The notes under the pieces are model-generated. The model was not told the origin of the DNA, searched no databases, and saw only the letters and a program-made list of their open reading frames with translations. The translations under genes and the position numbers were made by a program. A DNA stretch of 64,000 nucleotides from Streptomyces sp. NRRL S-244 (lineage in GTDB: Bacteria; Actinomycetota; Actinomycetes; Streptomycetales; Streptomycetaceae), in assembly GCF_000717915.1 (NCBI RefSeq), contig NZ_JOCX01000034.1, positions 6,654 to 70,653 of the forward strand, given 5' to 3'. Positions 36,462 through 44,892 of this stretch are shown in pieces; within the stretch, counting starts at the first letter, position 1, and every line of letters starts with the position of its first letter.

Positions 36462-37298
36462 ATGTCCCACACCGCTCACATACCCAGCCACCGGAAGCCC
36501 CGTCGCAGCGCCTCGAAGCTCGCGGTCCGCGCCGGAGTTGCCGGTGGCGTCCTCAGCACCCTGGCGATGGCCGGCACGGCGAGCGCGTCCCCGTCCGAGC
36601 CCGTGACCGAGACGACGCTCGAAATGCCGGTCCTGAACCTGGATCTGGCCGCCGACGTCTCCTCCGCCGTCACCACCGCCGCCGAGAACACGGCCGCCGC
36701 CGCCGTCACCGGTGAGCTGCGCACCCAGGAGGAGCAGGCCCGTACGGGCGCTGCCGCCGAGGCCAAGAAGGCCAAGGAAGACGCCCAGAAGGCCGACGCC
36801 GAGAAGAAGGCGAAGGAGGAGGCGGACCGCAAGGCCGAGGCCGAGCGCGCCACCCGCAGCTCCTCCCGCACCTCGCTGCAGAACGCCTCCGCCTCCGCGG
36901 ACTCCGGCGAGCAGGGCTCGGGCACCGTCACCGCCCCGGCGACCGGCTCCGCCGCCGCGGTCGTCAACTTCGCCCGCGCGCAGGTCGGCAAGGCGTACAT
37001 CTCGGGCGGTACCGGCCCGTACTCCTTCGACTGCTCCGGCCTCGTCCAGGCCGCCTACCGCCAGGCCGGCATCTCCCTGCCGCGCGTGTCCCAGGACCAG
37101 TCCACGAAGGGCTCCTCGGTCTCCCTGAGCGCCCTCCAGCCGGGCGACATCCTGTACTGGGGCCCCAGCGGCAGCGCCTACCACGTCGCCATCTACGTCG
37201 GCGGCGGCAAGTTCGTCGGCGCGCAGAACACCGGCACCGGCGTCGTCGAGCGCTCCCTGAGCTACGACCCGCCGACGGGCGCCCGCCGCGTCCTCTGA
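36462..37298 (+). CDS. Secreted NlpC/P60 peptidoglycan endopeptidase
   Basis: A 278-residue exported cell-wall hydrolase that cleaves peptide stems. A signal peptide covers about residues 1-42 (basic start, Ala/Gly core, ending ASASPSEP). A charged Lys/Glu/Ala coiled-coil segment (AAAEAKKAKEDAQKADAEKK and on) lies at about 85-130. The C-terminal 110 residues form the NlpC/P60 domain: catalytic Cys in FDCSGLVQAAY, His in YHVAIYVGGG, and a polar third residue in the GAQNTG region. The ATG at 36462 is preferred because the signal peptide starts there; no strong ribosome site is seen, and an upstream in-frame start at 36405 would add 19 odd residues. Two hairpins follow. Confidence 0.9.
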   Translation: MSHTAHIPSHRKPRRSASKLAVRAGVAGGVLSTLAMAGTASASPSEPVTETTLEMPVLNLDLAADVSSAVTTAAENTAAAAVTGELRTQEEQARTGAAAEAKKAKEDAQKADAEKKAKEEADRKAEAERATRSSSRTSLQNASASADSGEQGSGTVTAPATGSAAAVVNFARAQVGKAYISGGTGPYSFDCSGLVQAAYRQAGISLPRVSQDQSTKGSSVSLSALQPGDILYWGPSGSAYHVAIYVGGGKFVGAQNTGTGVVERSLSYDPPTGARRVL

Positions 37299-37334
37299 GC
37301 TCCCTGACGTCCCCCGAGGACCCTGAGGCTCCCC

Positions 37335-37352
37335 AGGGGCTCCTGAGCCCCT
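37335..37352 (+). terminator. Hairpin after the NlpC/P60 gene
   Basis: AGGGGCT (37335-37341) and AGCCCCT (37346-37352) with loop CCTG; a modest 7-bp stem 37 bp past the stop. Confidence 0.55.
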
Positions 37353-37386
37353 CTCAGCGCGTCCCGGCGCGTCCAGTACGGCCCGA

Positions 37387-37425
37387 GGGCCGGCACTCCC
37401 CCGCTCGGGGGCGGAGTGCCGGCCC
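37387..37425 (+). terminator. Strong terminator downstream of the NlpC/P60 gene
   Basis: A perfect 13-bp stem (37387-37399 with 37413-37425) closes over a GC-rich loop and is followed by TTTCC. It isolates the next small membrane gene. Confidence 0.8.
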
Positions 37426-37497
37426 TTTCCGCGTTCGCCGGCGCCCTGAGAGGATGGCAGGACACAGCGCCCGAATCAGGCCAGGAGGTGGCGGACC

Positions 37498-37809
37498 GTG
37501 ATGACCGACGCGTACGAGGAACTCGACGGCACCGCCGACCCCACCCCTGACCCCACCCCTGTACCCGCCGCCGCCGGGCTCTTCCTGCTGGCCGTCGGCG
37601 GCTGGCTGCTGAACACCACCCGCCCGTGGCACAAACCCGGACATCCCGTCATCCTGGGGCTCGGCTGGGCCGTTGCCTTCGCGCTGCTGCTGTGGGGCGC
37701 GGTGCTGGTGGCCCGCTGCGTACGGACGGTCCACGGCGCAGAGCCCGGTGCGCCCGAAGACGACGAAGCGGGCCGAACCGGAGCAAACCCGGCCCGACCC
37801 GCTCCGTAG
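37498..37809 (+). CDS. Small two-helix membrane protein of unknown function
   Basis: A 103-residue protein with an acidic Pro/Thr-rich N-terminus (DPTPDPTPVPA), two predicted transmembrane helices (AAGLFLLAVGGWLLNT and VILGLGWAVAFALLLWGAVLVARCV) and a polar acidic tail. A strong AGGAGG (37483-37488) supports a real gene: 9 bp to the GTG at 37498 and 12 bp to the ATG at 37501. No family is recognised. It converges on the reductase gene with an 8-bp gap, and its last codons repeat a GACCCCACCCCT motif near the start. Confidence 0.65.
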   Translation: MMTDAYEELDGTADPTPDPTPVPAAAGLFLLAVGGWLLNTTRPWHKPGHPVILGLGWAVAFALLLWGAVLVARCVRTVHGAEPGAPEDDEAGRTGANPARPAP

Positions 37810-37817
37810 GACTCGCC

Positions 37818-39101
37818 TCAGGCCTTGGGGGCCACCTTCGAGAGGCCGTTGATGATGCGGTCCATCGCGTCGCCGCCCGCCGGGTCGGTCAGGTTGGCCA
37901 GCATCTTCAGCGTGAACCGCATCAGCACCGGGTGCGTCAGGCCGCGCTGCGCGGCGACCTTCATGACCTTCGGGTTGCCGATCAGCTTCACGAAGGCGCG
38001 GCCCAGCGAGTAGTAGCCGCCGTAGGTCTCCTTGAGCACCTTCGGGTAGCTGTGCAGCGCCAGCTCGCGCTGGGCCGGGGTGGCCCGGGCGTGCGCCTGC
38101 ACGATGACGTCGGCAGCGATCTGACCGGATTCCATCGCATATGCGATGCCCTCGCCGTTGAACGGGTTGACGAGCCCGCCCGCGTCGCCGACCAGCAGCA
38201 GGCCCTTGGTGTAGTGCGGCTGCCGGTTGAAGGCCATCGGCAGGGCCGCGCCGCGGATCGGCTGCGTCATGTTCTCGGGGGTGTAGCCCCAGTCCTCCGG
38301 CATGGACGCGCACCAGGCCTTGAGGACCTCGCGCCAGTCCAGCTCCCGGAAGGCGGAGGAGGAGTTGAGGATGCCGAGGCCGACGTTGGACGTGCCGTCG
38401 CCCATGCCGAAGATCCAGCCGTAGCCGGGCAGCAGCCGGTCCTGCGCACCGCGGCGGTCCCACAGCTCCAGCCAGGACTCCAGGTAGTCGTCGTCGTGCC
38501 GGGGCGAGGTGAAGTACGTACGGACGGCGACGCCCATCGGGCGGTCCTCGCGCCGGTGCAGGCCCATCGCGAGGGACAGGCGCGAGGAGTTGCCGTCGGC
38601 GGCGACCACGAGCGGGGCGCTGAAGGTGACCGGGGTCTTCTCCTCGCCCAGCTTCGCCTGCACGCCGGTGATGTGGCCGGTGCGGGGGTCGCGGACGGGC
38701 TCGCCGACGTTGCAGCGCTCGTACAGGCGGGCGCCGGCCTTCTGGGCCTGGCGGGCCAGGGTCTCGTCGAAGTCGTCGCGCTTGCGGACGAGTCCGTAGT
38801 CCGGGAAGGAGGCGAGTTCCGGCCAGTCCAGCTGGAGCCGCTGGCCGCCGCCGATGATCCGCAGGCCCTTGTTGCGGAGCCAGCCGGCCTCTTCGGAGAC
38901 GTCGATGCCCATCGCCACCAGCTGCTTGGTGGCGCGCGGGGTCAGACCGTCGCCGCAGACCTTCTCGCGCGGGAACGCCGTCTTCTCCAGCAGCAGGACG
39001 TCGAGTCCGGCCTTGGCGAGGTAGTAGGCGGTGGTCGAGCCGGCGGGCCCGGCCCCGACGACGATCACATCCGCGGAGTGTTCGGAGAGGGGCTCGGTCA
39101 C
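37818..39101 (-). CDS. Geranylgeranyl-reductase-family flavoprotein, probably menaquinone side-chain reductase
   Basis: A 427-residue FAD enzyme. It has the dinucleotide motif VIVVGAGPAGSTTAYYLAKAG (about 12-32), the family motif FPREKVCGDGLTPRA (about 43-57) and the second FAD motif GLLLVGDAGGLVNPFNGEGI (about 296-315). Relatives saturate isoprene double bonds; the mycobacterial member MenJ reduces one unit of the menaquinone chain. Streptomycetes make partly saturated MK-9, and the gene sits between nuo and menG/mqnC, so a menaquinone role is inferred. Archaeal-type lipid or carotenoid roles are less likely. It is transcribed divergently from the GNAT gene. Confidence 0.85.
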   Translation of the reverse strand: MTEPLSEHSADVIVVGAGPAGSTTAYYLAKAGLDVLLLEKTAFPREKVCGDGLTPRATKQLVAMGIDVSEEAGWLRNKGLRIIGGGQRLQLDWPELASFPDYGLVRKRDDFDETLARQAQKAGARLYERCNVGEPVRDPRTGHITGVQAKLGEEKTPVTFSAPLVVAADGNSSRLSLAMGLHRREDRPMGVAVRTYFTSPRHDDDYLESWLELWDRRGAQDRLLPGYGWIFGMGDGTSNVGLGILNSSSAFRELDWREVLKAWCASMPEDWGYTPENMTQPIRGAALPMAFNRQPHYTKGLLLVGDAGGLVNPFNGEGIAYAMESGQIAADVIVQAHARATPAQRELALHSYPKVLKETYGGYYSLGRAFVKLIGNPKVMKVAAQRGLTHPVLMRFTLKMLANLTDPAGGDAMDRIINGLSKVAPKA

Positions 39102-39199
39102 TGCGGGGTCTCCCGAAGGCTCGATAAGGGGTGCCCAACGGCACGGGACATGTGCAGTCTATGCAGCGAGAGAGATCACGAACCCGAAGGGCTGCCCCG

Positions 39200-39772
39200 A
39201 TGACCGCTTCGCCCACGTCGCCCACCTCGCCCGCGTCGCCCGGCTCACCCGGATCGCCCGGCTCGCTCCCCACCGTCCTGCTGCGCGTGCCGACCGACGA
39301 GGACGCCCGGGCCTGGCACGAGGTCTTCGACGACCCCGACGTCATGGAGTTCCTCGGCGGCCCCGCCGAGCTGTCCCTGTACGAGGAGTTCACGGCGCGG
39401 CAGCGGCTGCACGACGCACAGCTCGGCTTCTGCCTGTGGACGCTGCTGGACGCGCAGGGCGCGGTGATCGGCTTCACCGGCGCGCAGCCGTGGCCGCAGG
39501 AGAAGGCGTGGGGCCCCGTCGGCGAGATCGAGATCGGCTGGCGCCTGGGCCGCTCCGCGTGGGGCAAGGGCTATGCGTACGCGGCGGCCCTGGCCACGCT
39601 GGAGCGGGTGCGCGCGGCCGGGATCGGGCACGTGGTGGCGATGATCAACGACGAGAACCGCCGCTCGATCGCGGTGGCGGAACGCCTGGGCATGACCCTG
39701 GCGGACCGCTTCCTCCTCCCCAACGGCGTCCGCTACGGCCGCCGCTACGAACTCGCGCTGGCTCCCGAGTAG
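39200..39772 (+). CDS. GNAT-family N-acetyltransferase (RimJ/RimL type)
   Basis: A 190-residue acetyl-CoA-dependent acyltransferase. Residues 1-22 are a low-complexity leader (TSPTSPASPGSPGSPGS) from 9-bp repeats. The GNAT core follows: LRVPTDEDARAWHEVFDDPDVMEFLGG, IGFTGAQPW, GEIEIGWRLGRSAWGKGYA (acetyl-CoA loop) and NDENRRSIAVAERLGM. The substrate is unknown; the N-terminal pattern resembles enzymes that modify protein N-termini or small amines. CGAAGGG (39184-39190) supports the ATG at 39200 over an upstream frame opening. Confidence 0.85.
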   Translation: MTASPTSPTSPASPGSPGSPGSLPTVLLRVPTDEDARAWHEVFDDPDVMEFLGGPAELSLYEEFTARQRLHDAQLGFCLWTLLDAQGAVIGFTGAQPWPQEKAWGPVGEIEIGWRLGRSAWGKGYAYAAALATLERVRAAGIGHVVAMINDENRRSIAVAERLGMTLADRFLLPNGVRYGRRYELALAPE

Positions 39773-39809
39773 CCCCCGGCGGGCACGGGCAACGGCTCCA
39801 CCGGGGGCC

Positions 39810-39826
39810 GGCGGACGGAGTCCGCC
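39810..39826. terminator. Short hairpin between convergent GNAT and glutaminase genes
   Basis: GGCGGAC-GGA-GTCCGCC lies in the 108-bp gap after the GNAT stop and before the glutaminase stop. It may serve both transcripts. Confidence 0.5.
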
Positions 39827-39880
39827 GCAGCGTCGCGAAGCCGGTGAGGCCCGCAAGGGCCGAGCCGAGCGAGCGGCGCG

Positions 39881-40792
39881 TCAAAAAACGGACAGGCCGG
39901 TCAGCGTCGTGAAGCGGTCCAGGGCGGCCACGCCCGCAACGGAGTTGCCGTGGAGGTCCAGGCCCGGGGACCAGACGGCCAGCGTGCACACGCCCGGGAC
40001 CACCGCCACGATCCCGCCGCCCACGCCGCTCTTGCCGGGGAGGCCGACGCGGTACGCGAACTCGCCTGCCGCGTCGTACGTCCCACAGGTCAGCATCACC
40101 GCGTTGACCTGCTTGGCCTCGCTGCGCGTCAGCAGCCGCGAGCCGTCGGCCCGCAGCCCGTGCCGGGCCAGGAACAGCGCCGCCCGCGCCAGATCGGCAC
40201 AGGTCATCTCGATCGAGCACTGCCAGAAGTAGTGGTCCAGCAGCGCCGGCACGGGGTTGTCGATGTTCCCGTACGAGGCCATGAAGTGCGCCAGCGCGGC
40301 GTTGCGGTCGCCGTGCTCGTGCTCCGAGGCCGCCACCTCCGCGTCGAAGCCGAGCTCCGGGTTCCCGCTCTCCTCCTGGAGGAACTTCAGCAGCTCGCTG
40401 CTCGCGTCGCCCGTCAGCGTCTGCAGCCGGTCCGTGACCACCAGCGCACCCGCGTTGATGAACGGATTGCGCGGAACGCCGTTCTCGTACTCCAGCTGCA
40501 CCAGGGAGTTGAACGGGTTGCCCGACGGCTCCCGCCCGACCCGCTCCCACAGGCTGTCGCCGCCCTCGGCCAGCGCCAGGGCCAGCGCGAAGACCTTGGT
40601 GATCGACTGGGCCGAGAACGGAACCTGCCAGTCCCCCACCCCGAAGACGTTCCCGTCCAGATCGGCGACGGCCATCCCGAACTGCCCCGGATCCACGGAC
40701 GCGAGCGCCGGGATGTACTCGGCCGGCGTGCCGCTGCCCACCAGGGGGGCGACGTCCGCCGCTATCTGCCCCAGGAGGGCCTGGTAGTCCAC
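39881..40792 (-). CDS. glsA: Glutaminase A
   Basis: A 303-residue serine-dependent glutaminase (EC 3.5.1.2) that converts glutamine to glutamate and ammonia. The beta-lactamase-like fold is recognised by FSAQSITKVFALALAL (SxxK nucleophile), GREPSGNPFNSLVQLE, NPFINAGALV and the SGVGGGIVAVVPG strand. Length matches the family. The GTG at 40792 begins MDYQALLGQIAADVAP, as in relatives. The menG gene lies 27 bp upstream on the same strand, so the two may be co-transcribed, although their functions are not obviously linked. Confidence 0.95.
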   Translation of the reverse strand: MDYQALLGQIAADVAPLVGSGTPAEYIPALASVDPGQFGMAVADLDGNVFGVGDWQVPFSAQSITKVFALALALAEGGDSLWERVGREPSGNPFNSLVQLEYENGVPRNPFINAGALVVTDRLQTLTGDASSELLKFLQEESGNPELGFDAEVAASEHEHGDRNAALAHFMASYGNIDNPVPALLDHYFWQCSIEMTCADLARAALFLARHGLRADGSRLLTRSEAKQVNAVMLTCGTYDAAGEFAYRVGLPGKSGVGGGIVAVVPGVCTLAVWSPGLDLHGNSVAGVAALDRFTTLTGLSVF

Positions 40793-40819
40793 TGCGCCCT
40801 GCCCGCTGCCCGTTGCCCG

Positions 40820-41515
40820 CTACGCCGTCTTGACGCCGCGGTGCAGCGCCACGATGCCGCCGCTCAGGTTCCGCCACGCCACCTTCGACCAGCCGGCCTT
40901 CTGGAGCAGCGCGGCCAGCGCCGGCTGGTCCGGCCACTCGCGGATCGACTCGGCGAGGTACACGTACGCGTCGGGGTTGGAGGAGACCGCGCGGGCCACC
41001 GGCGGCAGGGCGCGCATCAGGTACTCCATGTACACGGTCCGGAAGGGGGCCCAGGTGGGCTGCGAGAACTCGCAGATCACGACCTGCCCGCCCGGCTTGG
41101 TCACCCGGTACAGCTCCCGCAGCGCCGCGTCCGTGTCCTGCACGTTGCGCAGCCCGAAGGAGATCGTCACCGTGTCGAAGACGTCGTCCTTGAACGGCAG
41201 CTTCGTCGCGTCGCCCGCGGTCAGCGGCAGCCAGGAGTGCCGCTTCTTGCCCTCGCGGAGCATCCCGAGCGAGAAGTCGCAGGGGACGACGTACGCGCCC
41301 GTCGCGGCGAACGGCAGCGAGGAGGTCGCGGTTCCGGCGGCCAGGTCCAGCACCTTGTGCCCGGGGCGCGCACCGACCGCCTTGGCGACCTCCTTGCGCC
41401 ACAGGCGGGCCTGCCCGAGGGAGAGGACGTCGTTGGTGAGATCGTAGTTCGCCGCCACACCGTCGAACATGGAGGCGACTTCGTGCGGCTGCTTGTCCAG
41501 GGAAGCGCGGGTCAC
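40820..41515 (-). CDS. menG: Demethylmenaquinone methyltransferase
   Basis: A 231-residue SAM-dependent methyltransferase of the UbiE/MenG family that methylates demethylmenaquinone in the last step of menaquinone synthesis. It shows [36 protein letters not shown] (SAM motif I), [25 protein letters not shown] and [12 protein letters not shown]. The GTG at 41515 is chosen because GAGGGG lies 9 bp upstream and the family N-terminus ([17 protein letters not shown]) starts there. Its product is the substrate of the nuo complex encoded upstream. Confidence 0.94.
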   Translation of the reverse strand: MTRASLDKQPHEVASMFDGVAANYDLTNDVLSLGQARLWRKEVAKAVGARPGHKVLDLAAGTATSSLPFAATGAYVVPCDFSLGMLREGKKRHSWLPLTAGDATKLPFKDDVFDTVTISFGLRNVQDTDAALRELYRVTKPGGQVVICEFSQPTWAPFRTVYMEYLMRALPPVARAVSSNPDAYVYLAESIREWPDQPALAALLQKAGWSKVAWRNLSGGIVALHRGVKTA

Positions 41516-41714
41516 TGGCGTTGGCCCCTCAGGTGCGGTGCGGTACGGGTGGGCGGATACCGGGCCATTCTCGCAGGCGGCCCCGGGCCCCGCCGCCGGG
41601 GGCACAACTGGCCCGATGGACAGTTACGCGGAGCCCGCGCGTCCGCGTTGACTGGCGGGTATGGCCTGAACCAGGCCTACCGAAACACGATATTCACGAA
41701 CAAAGGGCTCCACG

Positions 41715-42644
41715 ATGCCGGCAGGCAAACCCACCGGTCACGGTCAACGGTCCCGCCTCGGCCCCCGCGCCCAGCGGCGGGCCGAGCGGCGCAAGCGGCT
41801 CCACCGCACGCTCCTCGGAACGGCCGCGGTGGTCGCCGTCGCGGCGACCGCGTACGCGGTCGTGCCGCTGGACGACGCCTCCTCCGTCTCCGACTCCGTG
41901 GCCGCGTCCCCGTCCGGTACGCCCGGGCCCGGTACCTCCGGTACGCCCGGCCAGGATCCCGCCGCCGCGCCCGCGTCCCCCTCGGCCTCGGCCGGGTCCG
42001 CCGAGCCCGGGAAGCCCTCCGCCGACGCCTCGAAGCCGAGCGGCGGTGCCGGCGGCGGCGCGACCGCCGGCAAGACCCCCCAGTCCGGCCCGGGCACCTT
42101 CGCGGCCTCCTCCCACTCGGGTCAGCCGCAGGGCAAGGGGCCCGCCCGCAAGTGGCGGATCGAGGTCGAGGAGGGAAGCGGGGTCGACGCGAACGCCGCC
42201 GCGCAGTCCGTGGAGAAGATCCTCGGGGACCCCCGCGGCTGGATCAAGGACCCGGCGTACGGCTTCCAGCTCGTCGGGGCCGGCCAGCCGGTGGACTTCA
42301 CCGTGAAGATCGCCACACCCACGACCACCGACCGGCTGTGCGAGGTGGTCACCCCCGAGCTCGTCGGCGAGACGAACTGCCGGGCCGGGCACACGGTCGT
42401 CGTGAACCTCAAGCGCTGGCTGGAGGGATCTCCGCAGTTCAAGGGGGCTGTGGAGGAGTACCGGGCGCTGATCGTCAACCACGAGGTGGGCCACGAGCTG
42501 GGCCGCGACCACGAGACCTGCCCGGGCCCCGGAAAGCCCGCTCCGGCGATGATGCAGCAGATCAAGGGGCTGCTCGGCTGCAAGGCCAATGCCTGGCCGT
42601 TCGACGGAAATGGAACCTACCTGTCAGGACCACCCGTCCCATAG
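41715..42644 (+). CDS. DUF3152 secreted zincin-like protein
   Basis: A 309-residue protein with an Arg-rich cytosolic start, one transmembrane or signal-anchor helix at about 32-50 and a low-complexity Pro/Ser/Ala stretch to about residue 140. The extracellular domain follows. Its end holds NHEVGHELGRDHETCPG (255-271), an HExxHxxGxxH metzincin-like zinc motif. DUF3152 proteins are actinobacterial and functionally undescribed; a metalloprotease role on the cell surface is inferred from the motif only. Two further Cys (CEVVTPEL, NCRAG) could form a disulfide. Confidence 0.82.
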   Translation: MPAGKPTGHGQRSRLGPRAQRRAERRKRLHRTLLGTAAVVAVAATAYAVVPLDDASSVSDSVAASPSGTPGPGTSGTPGQDPAAAPASPSASAGSAEPGKPSADASKPSGGAGGGATAGKTPQSGPGTFAASSHSGQPQGKGPARKWRIEVEEGSGVDANAAAQSVEKILGDPRGWIKDPAYGFQLVGAGQPVDFTVKIATPTTTDRLCEVVTPELVGETNCRAGHTVVVNLKRWLEGSPQFKGAVEEYRALIVNHEVGHELGRDHETCPGPGKPAPAMMQQIKGLLGCKANAWPFDGNGTYLSGPPVP

Positions 42645-42694
42645 GGCAGAGAGCGCGGCCGCCGGCCGCCGGCCAGGGACGAGGAGCGGAAACC

Positions 42695-43006
42695 GTGCGC
42701 GTCGTGAACTTCAGCGTCCCTGTGTGGTTCCCACCCCGTACGAGGGAGAAGGCCCGGCGGGACGAAGTCCAGCTCACCGAGCAGGAGTCGGCCGTGTTCC
42801 TGTGCCTGGCGACCGGCGCGTCCAACGCGGAGCTGGCGAGCGAGCTCCAACTCTCCGTCAGCACGGTCAAGTTCCACGTGCACAACATAAGAGCGAAGCT
42901 CGGCGGCATCAGCCGCCTCCAGGCCTGCCTCCTGGCCGCCCTGGCCCGGGAATCCGCGAGACCCAGGCCGGTCAGCGGCGGCGGTGGAGCAGCCGTCCCC
43001 CGATGA
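42695..43006 (+). CDS. Orphan LuxR-type HTH protein
   Basis: A 103-residue protein consisting almost only of a LuxR/GerE helix-turn-helix: QLTEQESAVFLCLATGASNAELASELQLSVSTVKFHVHNIRAKLGG. It has no receiver or ATPase domain. The GTG at 42695 is supported by GAGGAGC (42681-42687). Short stand-alone LuxR regulators in streptomycetes can act without a kinase; the target is unknown. Its last 35 bp overlap the 3' end of the convergent amidohydrolase-like gene. Confidence 0.75.
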   Translation: MRVVNFSVPVWFPPRTREKARRDEVQLTEQESAVFLCLATGASNAELASELQLSVSTVKFHVHNIRAKLGGISRLQACLLAALARESARPRPVSGGGGAAVPR

Positions 43007-43613
43007 CCGTGGCCACGCAGGTGGTCGCGCCCTGCGCGAGCAGCTCCGCCGGACCGGCCACGGCGAACACCGCGAAGCGGGCCGGGGCGCCCGCGTCGAG
43101 CGCCCCGTGGAAGGCCTCCTCGGCCGACTCCCGCCCGGCGAACGGGTCCAGCGAGGGTTCCCCGGCCGCGGCCGCGGGCAGGAGCGTCAGCCCCGAGCGG
43201 ACCACCGCCGTCCGTACCGCCGGGACCGTGAGCCTCCCGGCCACCGCCACCACCCCGCGGGCCAGCAGCTTCTGCGTGGCCCGCCGGGCGCTGTTGCCCC
43301 AGCGGGCCTCGGTCAATTTGAGGGCGTCGAGCGCCTCGGCCTCGCTGATCGGGTCGGGCCCGAGCTCGGCGGTCTCGTACGGGTCGTCCGGGTAGTACGT
43401 CCGCTCCAGCAGCGCGTCCGCGCCGCGCACCAGCAGCCCCGGCGTCAGCACCCCGGGCCAGCGCCGGACCCGCGCGTGCGGCCAGGCCGCGGCGAGCTCC
43501 TCGTACGGGCCCACCCGGGCGATCCGGTCGCCCTCGACCAGGACCGCCCCGGCGGGCAGCGGCACGCGGCCGGGCCCGGACAGCAGGACGTCGGCGGTGT
43601 GAAGCGTCAGCAC
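42972..43613 (-). CDS. Truncated amidohydrolase-like protein next to mqnC
   Basis: A 213-residue protein with the composite N-terminal strand region of amidohydrolases or imidazolonepropionase (LLSGPGRVPLPAGAVLVEGDRIARVG, then WPGVLTPGLLVRGADALLE) and a matching C-terminal strand (TCVATVIGGRLLHRR). In active relatives LTPGL is followed by VDxHxH; here it reads LTPGLLVRGADA, so the metal site is absent. The catalytic barrel is also shortened by half. It starts 7 bp after mqnC on the same strand. A non-catalytic or accessory role in the futalosine pathway is possible but unproven. Confidence 0.7.
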   Translation of the reverse strand: MLTLHTADVLLSGPGRVPLPAGAVLVEGDRIARVGPYEELAAAWPHARVRRWPGVLTPGLLVRGADALLERTYYPDDPYETAELGPDPISEAEALDALKLTEARWGNSARRATQKLLARGVVAVAGRLTVPAVRTAVVRSGLTLLPAAAAGEPSLDPFAGRESAEEAFHGALDAGAPARFAVFAVAGPAELLAQGATTCVATVIGGRLLHRRR

Positions 43614-43620
43614 GGCCGCG

Positions 43621-44820
43621 TCAGTTCGTGGAGATGAGCTTCAGCTCGGGGTGCGCCGTACCGCCCTCGATCGCCGTGGACGAGATGTGCGAGACCACGC
43701 GGTCGTCGACCGGGTCGTTCGCCGGGTCGTCGTGCACGAGGAGGTGCTCGTACGTGGTCGCGCGCTGCGCCGGGACGCGGCCCGCCTTGCGGATCAGGTC
43801 GATGATCTCCTGGCGGTTCGAGCGGTGCTTCGCACCCGCCGAGGAGACGACGTTCTCCTCGAGCATGATCGAGCCGAGGTCGTCCGCGCCGTAGTGCAGC
43901 GAGAGCTGGCCCGCCTCCTTGCCGACGGTGAGCCAGGAGCCCTGGATGTGGGCGATGTTGTCGAGGAAGAGCCGCGCGATGGCGATCATGCGCAGGTACT
44001 CGAAGACCGTCGCCTGGGTCCGGCCCTTGAGGTGGTTGTTCTCGGGCTGGTACGTGTACGGGATGAAGGCGCGGAAGCCGCCGGTGCGGTCCTGCGTGTC
44101 CCGGATCATCGCGATGTGCTCGATGCGCTCGGCGTTGGTCTCGCCGGTGCCCATCAGCATGGTGGAGGTGGACTCCACTCCCAGCTTGTGGGCGATCTCC
44201 ATGATCTCCAGCCAGCGCTCGCCGGACTCCTTCAGCGGGGCGATCGCCTTGCGCGGCCGCTCCGGCAGGAGTTCGGCGCCGGCGCCCGCGAAGGAGTCGA
44301 GGCCGGCCGCGTGGATGCGGCGGATGGCCTCCTCGGCCGAGACGCCCGAGATACGGGCCATGTGGTCGACCTCGGAGGCACCGAGGGAGTGGATGACCAG
44401 CTGCGGGAACGCCTTCTTGATGGCGGAGAAGTGCTCCTCGTAGTACTCCACGCCGTAGTCCGGGTGGTGTCCGCCCTGGAACATGATCTGCGTTCCGCCG
44501 AGCTCCACGGTCTCCGCGCAGCGGCGCAGGATGTCGTCGAGGTCGCGGGACCAGCCCTTCTTGGTGTCCTTCGGGGCTGCGTAGAAGGCGCAGAACTTGC
44601 ACGCCGTGACGCACACGTTCGTGTAGTTGATGTTGCGCTCGATGATGTACGTCGCGATGTGCTCGGTGCCGGCGTAGCGGCGGCGGCGCACCGCGTCGGC
44701 CGCCTGGCCGAGCGCGTGCAGCGGGGCGTGCCGGTAGAGGTCGAGCGCCTCTTCCTTGGTGATCCGGCCCCCTGCGGCGGCGCGGTCGAGGACAGACTGG
44801 AGAGCGGCCTGGTCGGTCAC
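43621..44820 (-). CDS. mqnC: Cyclic dehypoxanthinyl futalosine synthase (radical SAM)
   Basis: A 399-residue radical-SAM enzyme of the futalosine menaquinone pathway. It cyclises dehypoxanthinylfutalosine to the cyclic product that leads to 1,4-dihydroxy-6-naphthoate. The 4Fe-4S ligands are Cys70, Cys74 and Cys77 (CVTACKFCAF), followed by QIMFQGGHHPDYGVEYYEE and PYTYQPENNHL. The GTG at 44820 is chosen because AAAGGTGA lies 7 bp before it and relatives begin TDQAxLQSVLDRAAAGGRI; a TTG nine codons upstream is less likely. mqnA lies about 2.2 kb upstream, with the kinase gene between them. Confidence 0.95.
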   Translation of the reverse strand: MTDQAALQSVLDRAAAGGRITKEEALDLYRHAPLHALGQAADAVRRRRYAGTEHIATYIIERNINYTNVCVTACKFCAFYAAPKDTKKGWSRDLDDILRRCAETVELGGTQIMFQGGHHPDYGVEYYEEHFSAIKKAFPQLVIHSLGASEVDHMARISGVSAEEAIRRIHAAGLDSFAGAGAELLPERPRKAIAPLKESGERWLEIMEIAHKLGVESTSTMLMGTGETNAERIEHIAMIRDTQDRTGGFRAFIPYTYQPENNHLKGRTQATVFEYLRMIAIARLFLDNIAHIQGSWLTVGKEAGQLSLHYGADDLGSIMLEENVVSSAGAKHRSNRQEIIDLIRKAGRVPAQRATTYEHLLVHDDPANDPVDDRVVSHISSTAIEGGTAHPELKLISTN

Positions 44821-44892
44821 CGGTGCGTCACCTTTCGGCGGTGTCAAGAGGTACGGACCGATCCAGCGTACGCCAGGGCCCGTCGGCGGGTT

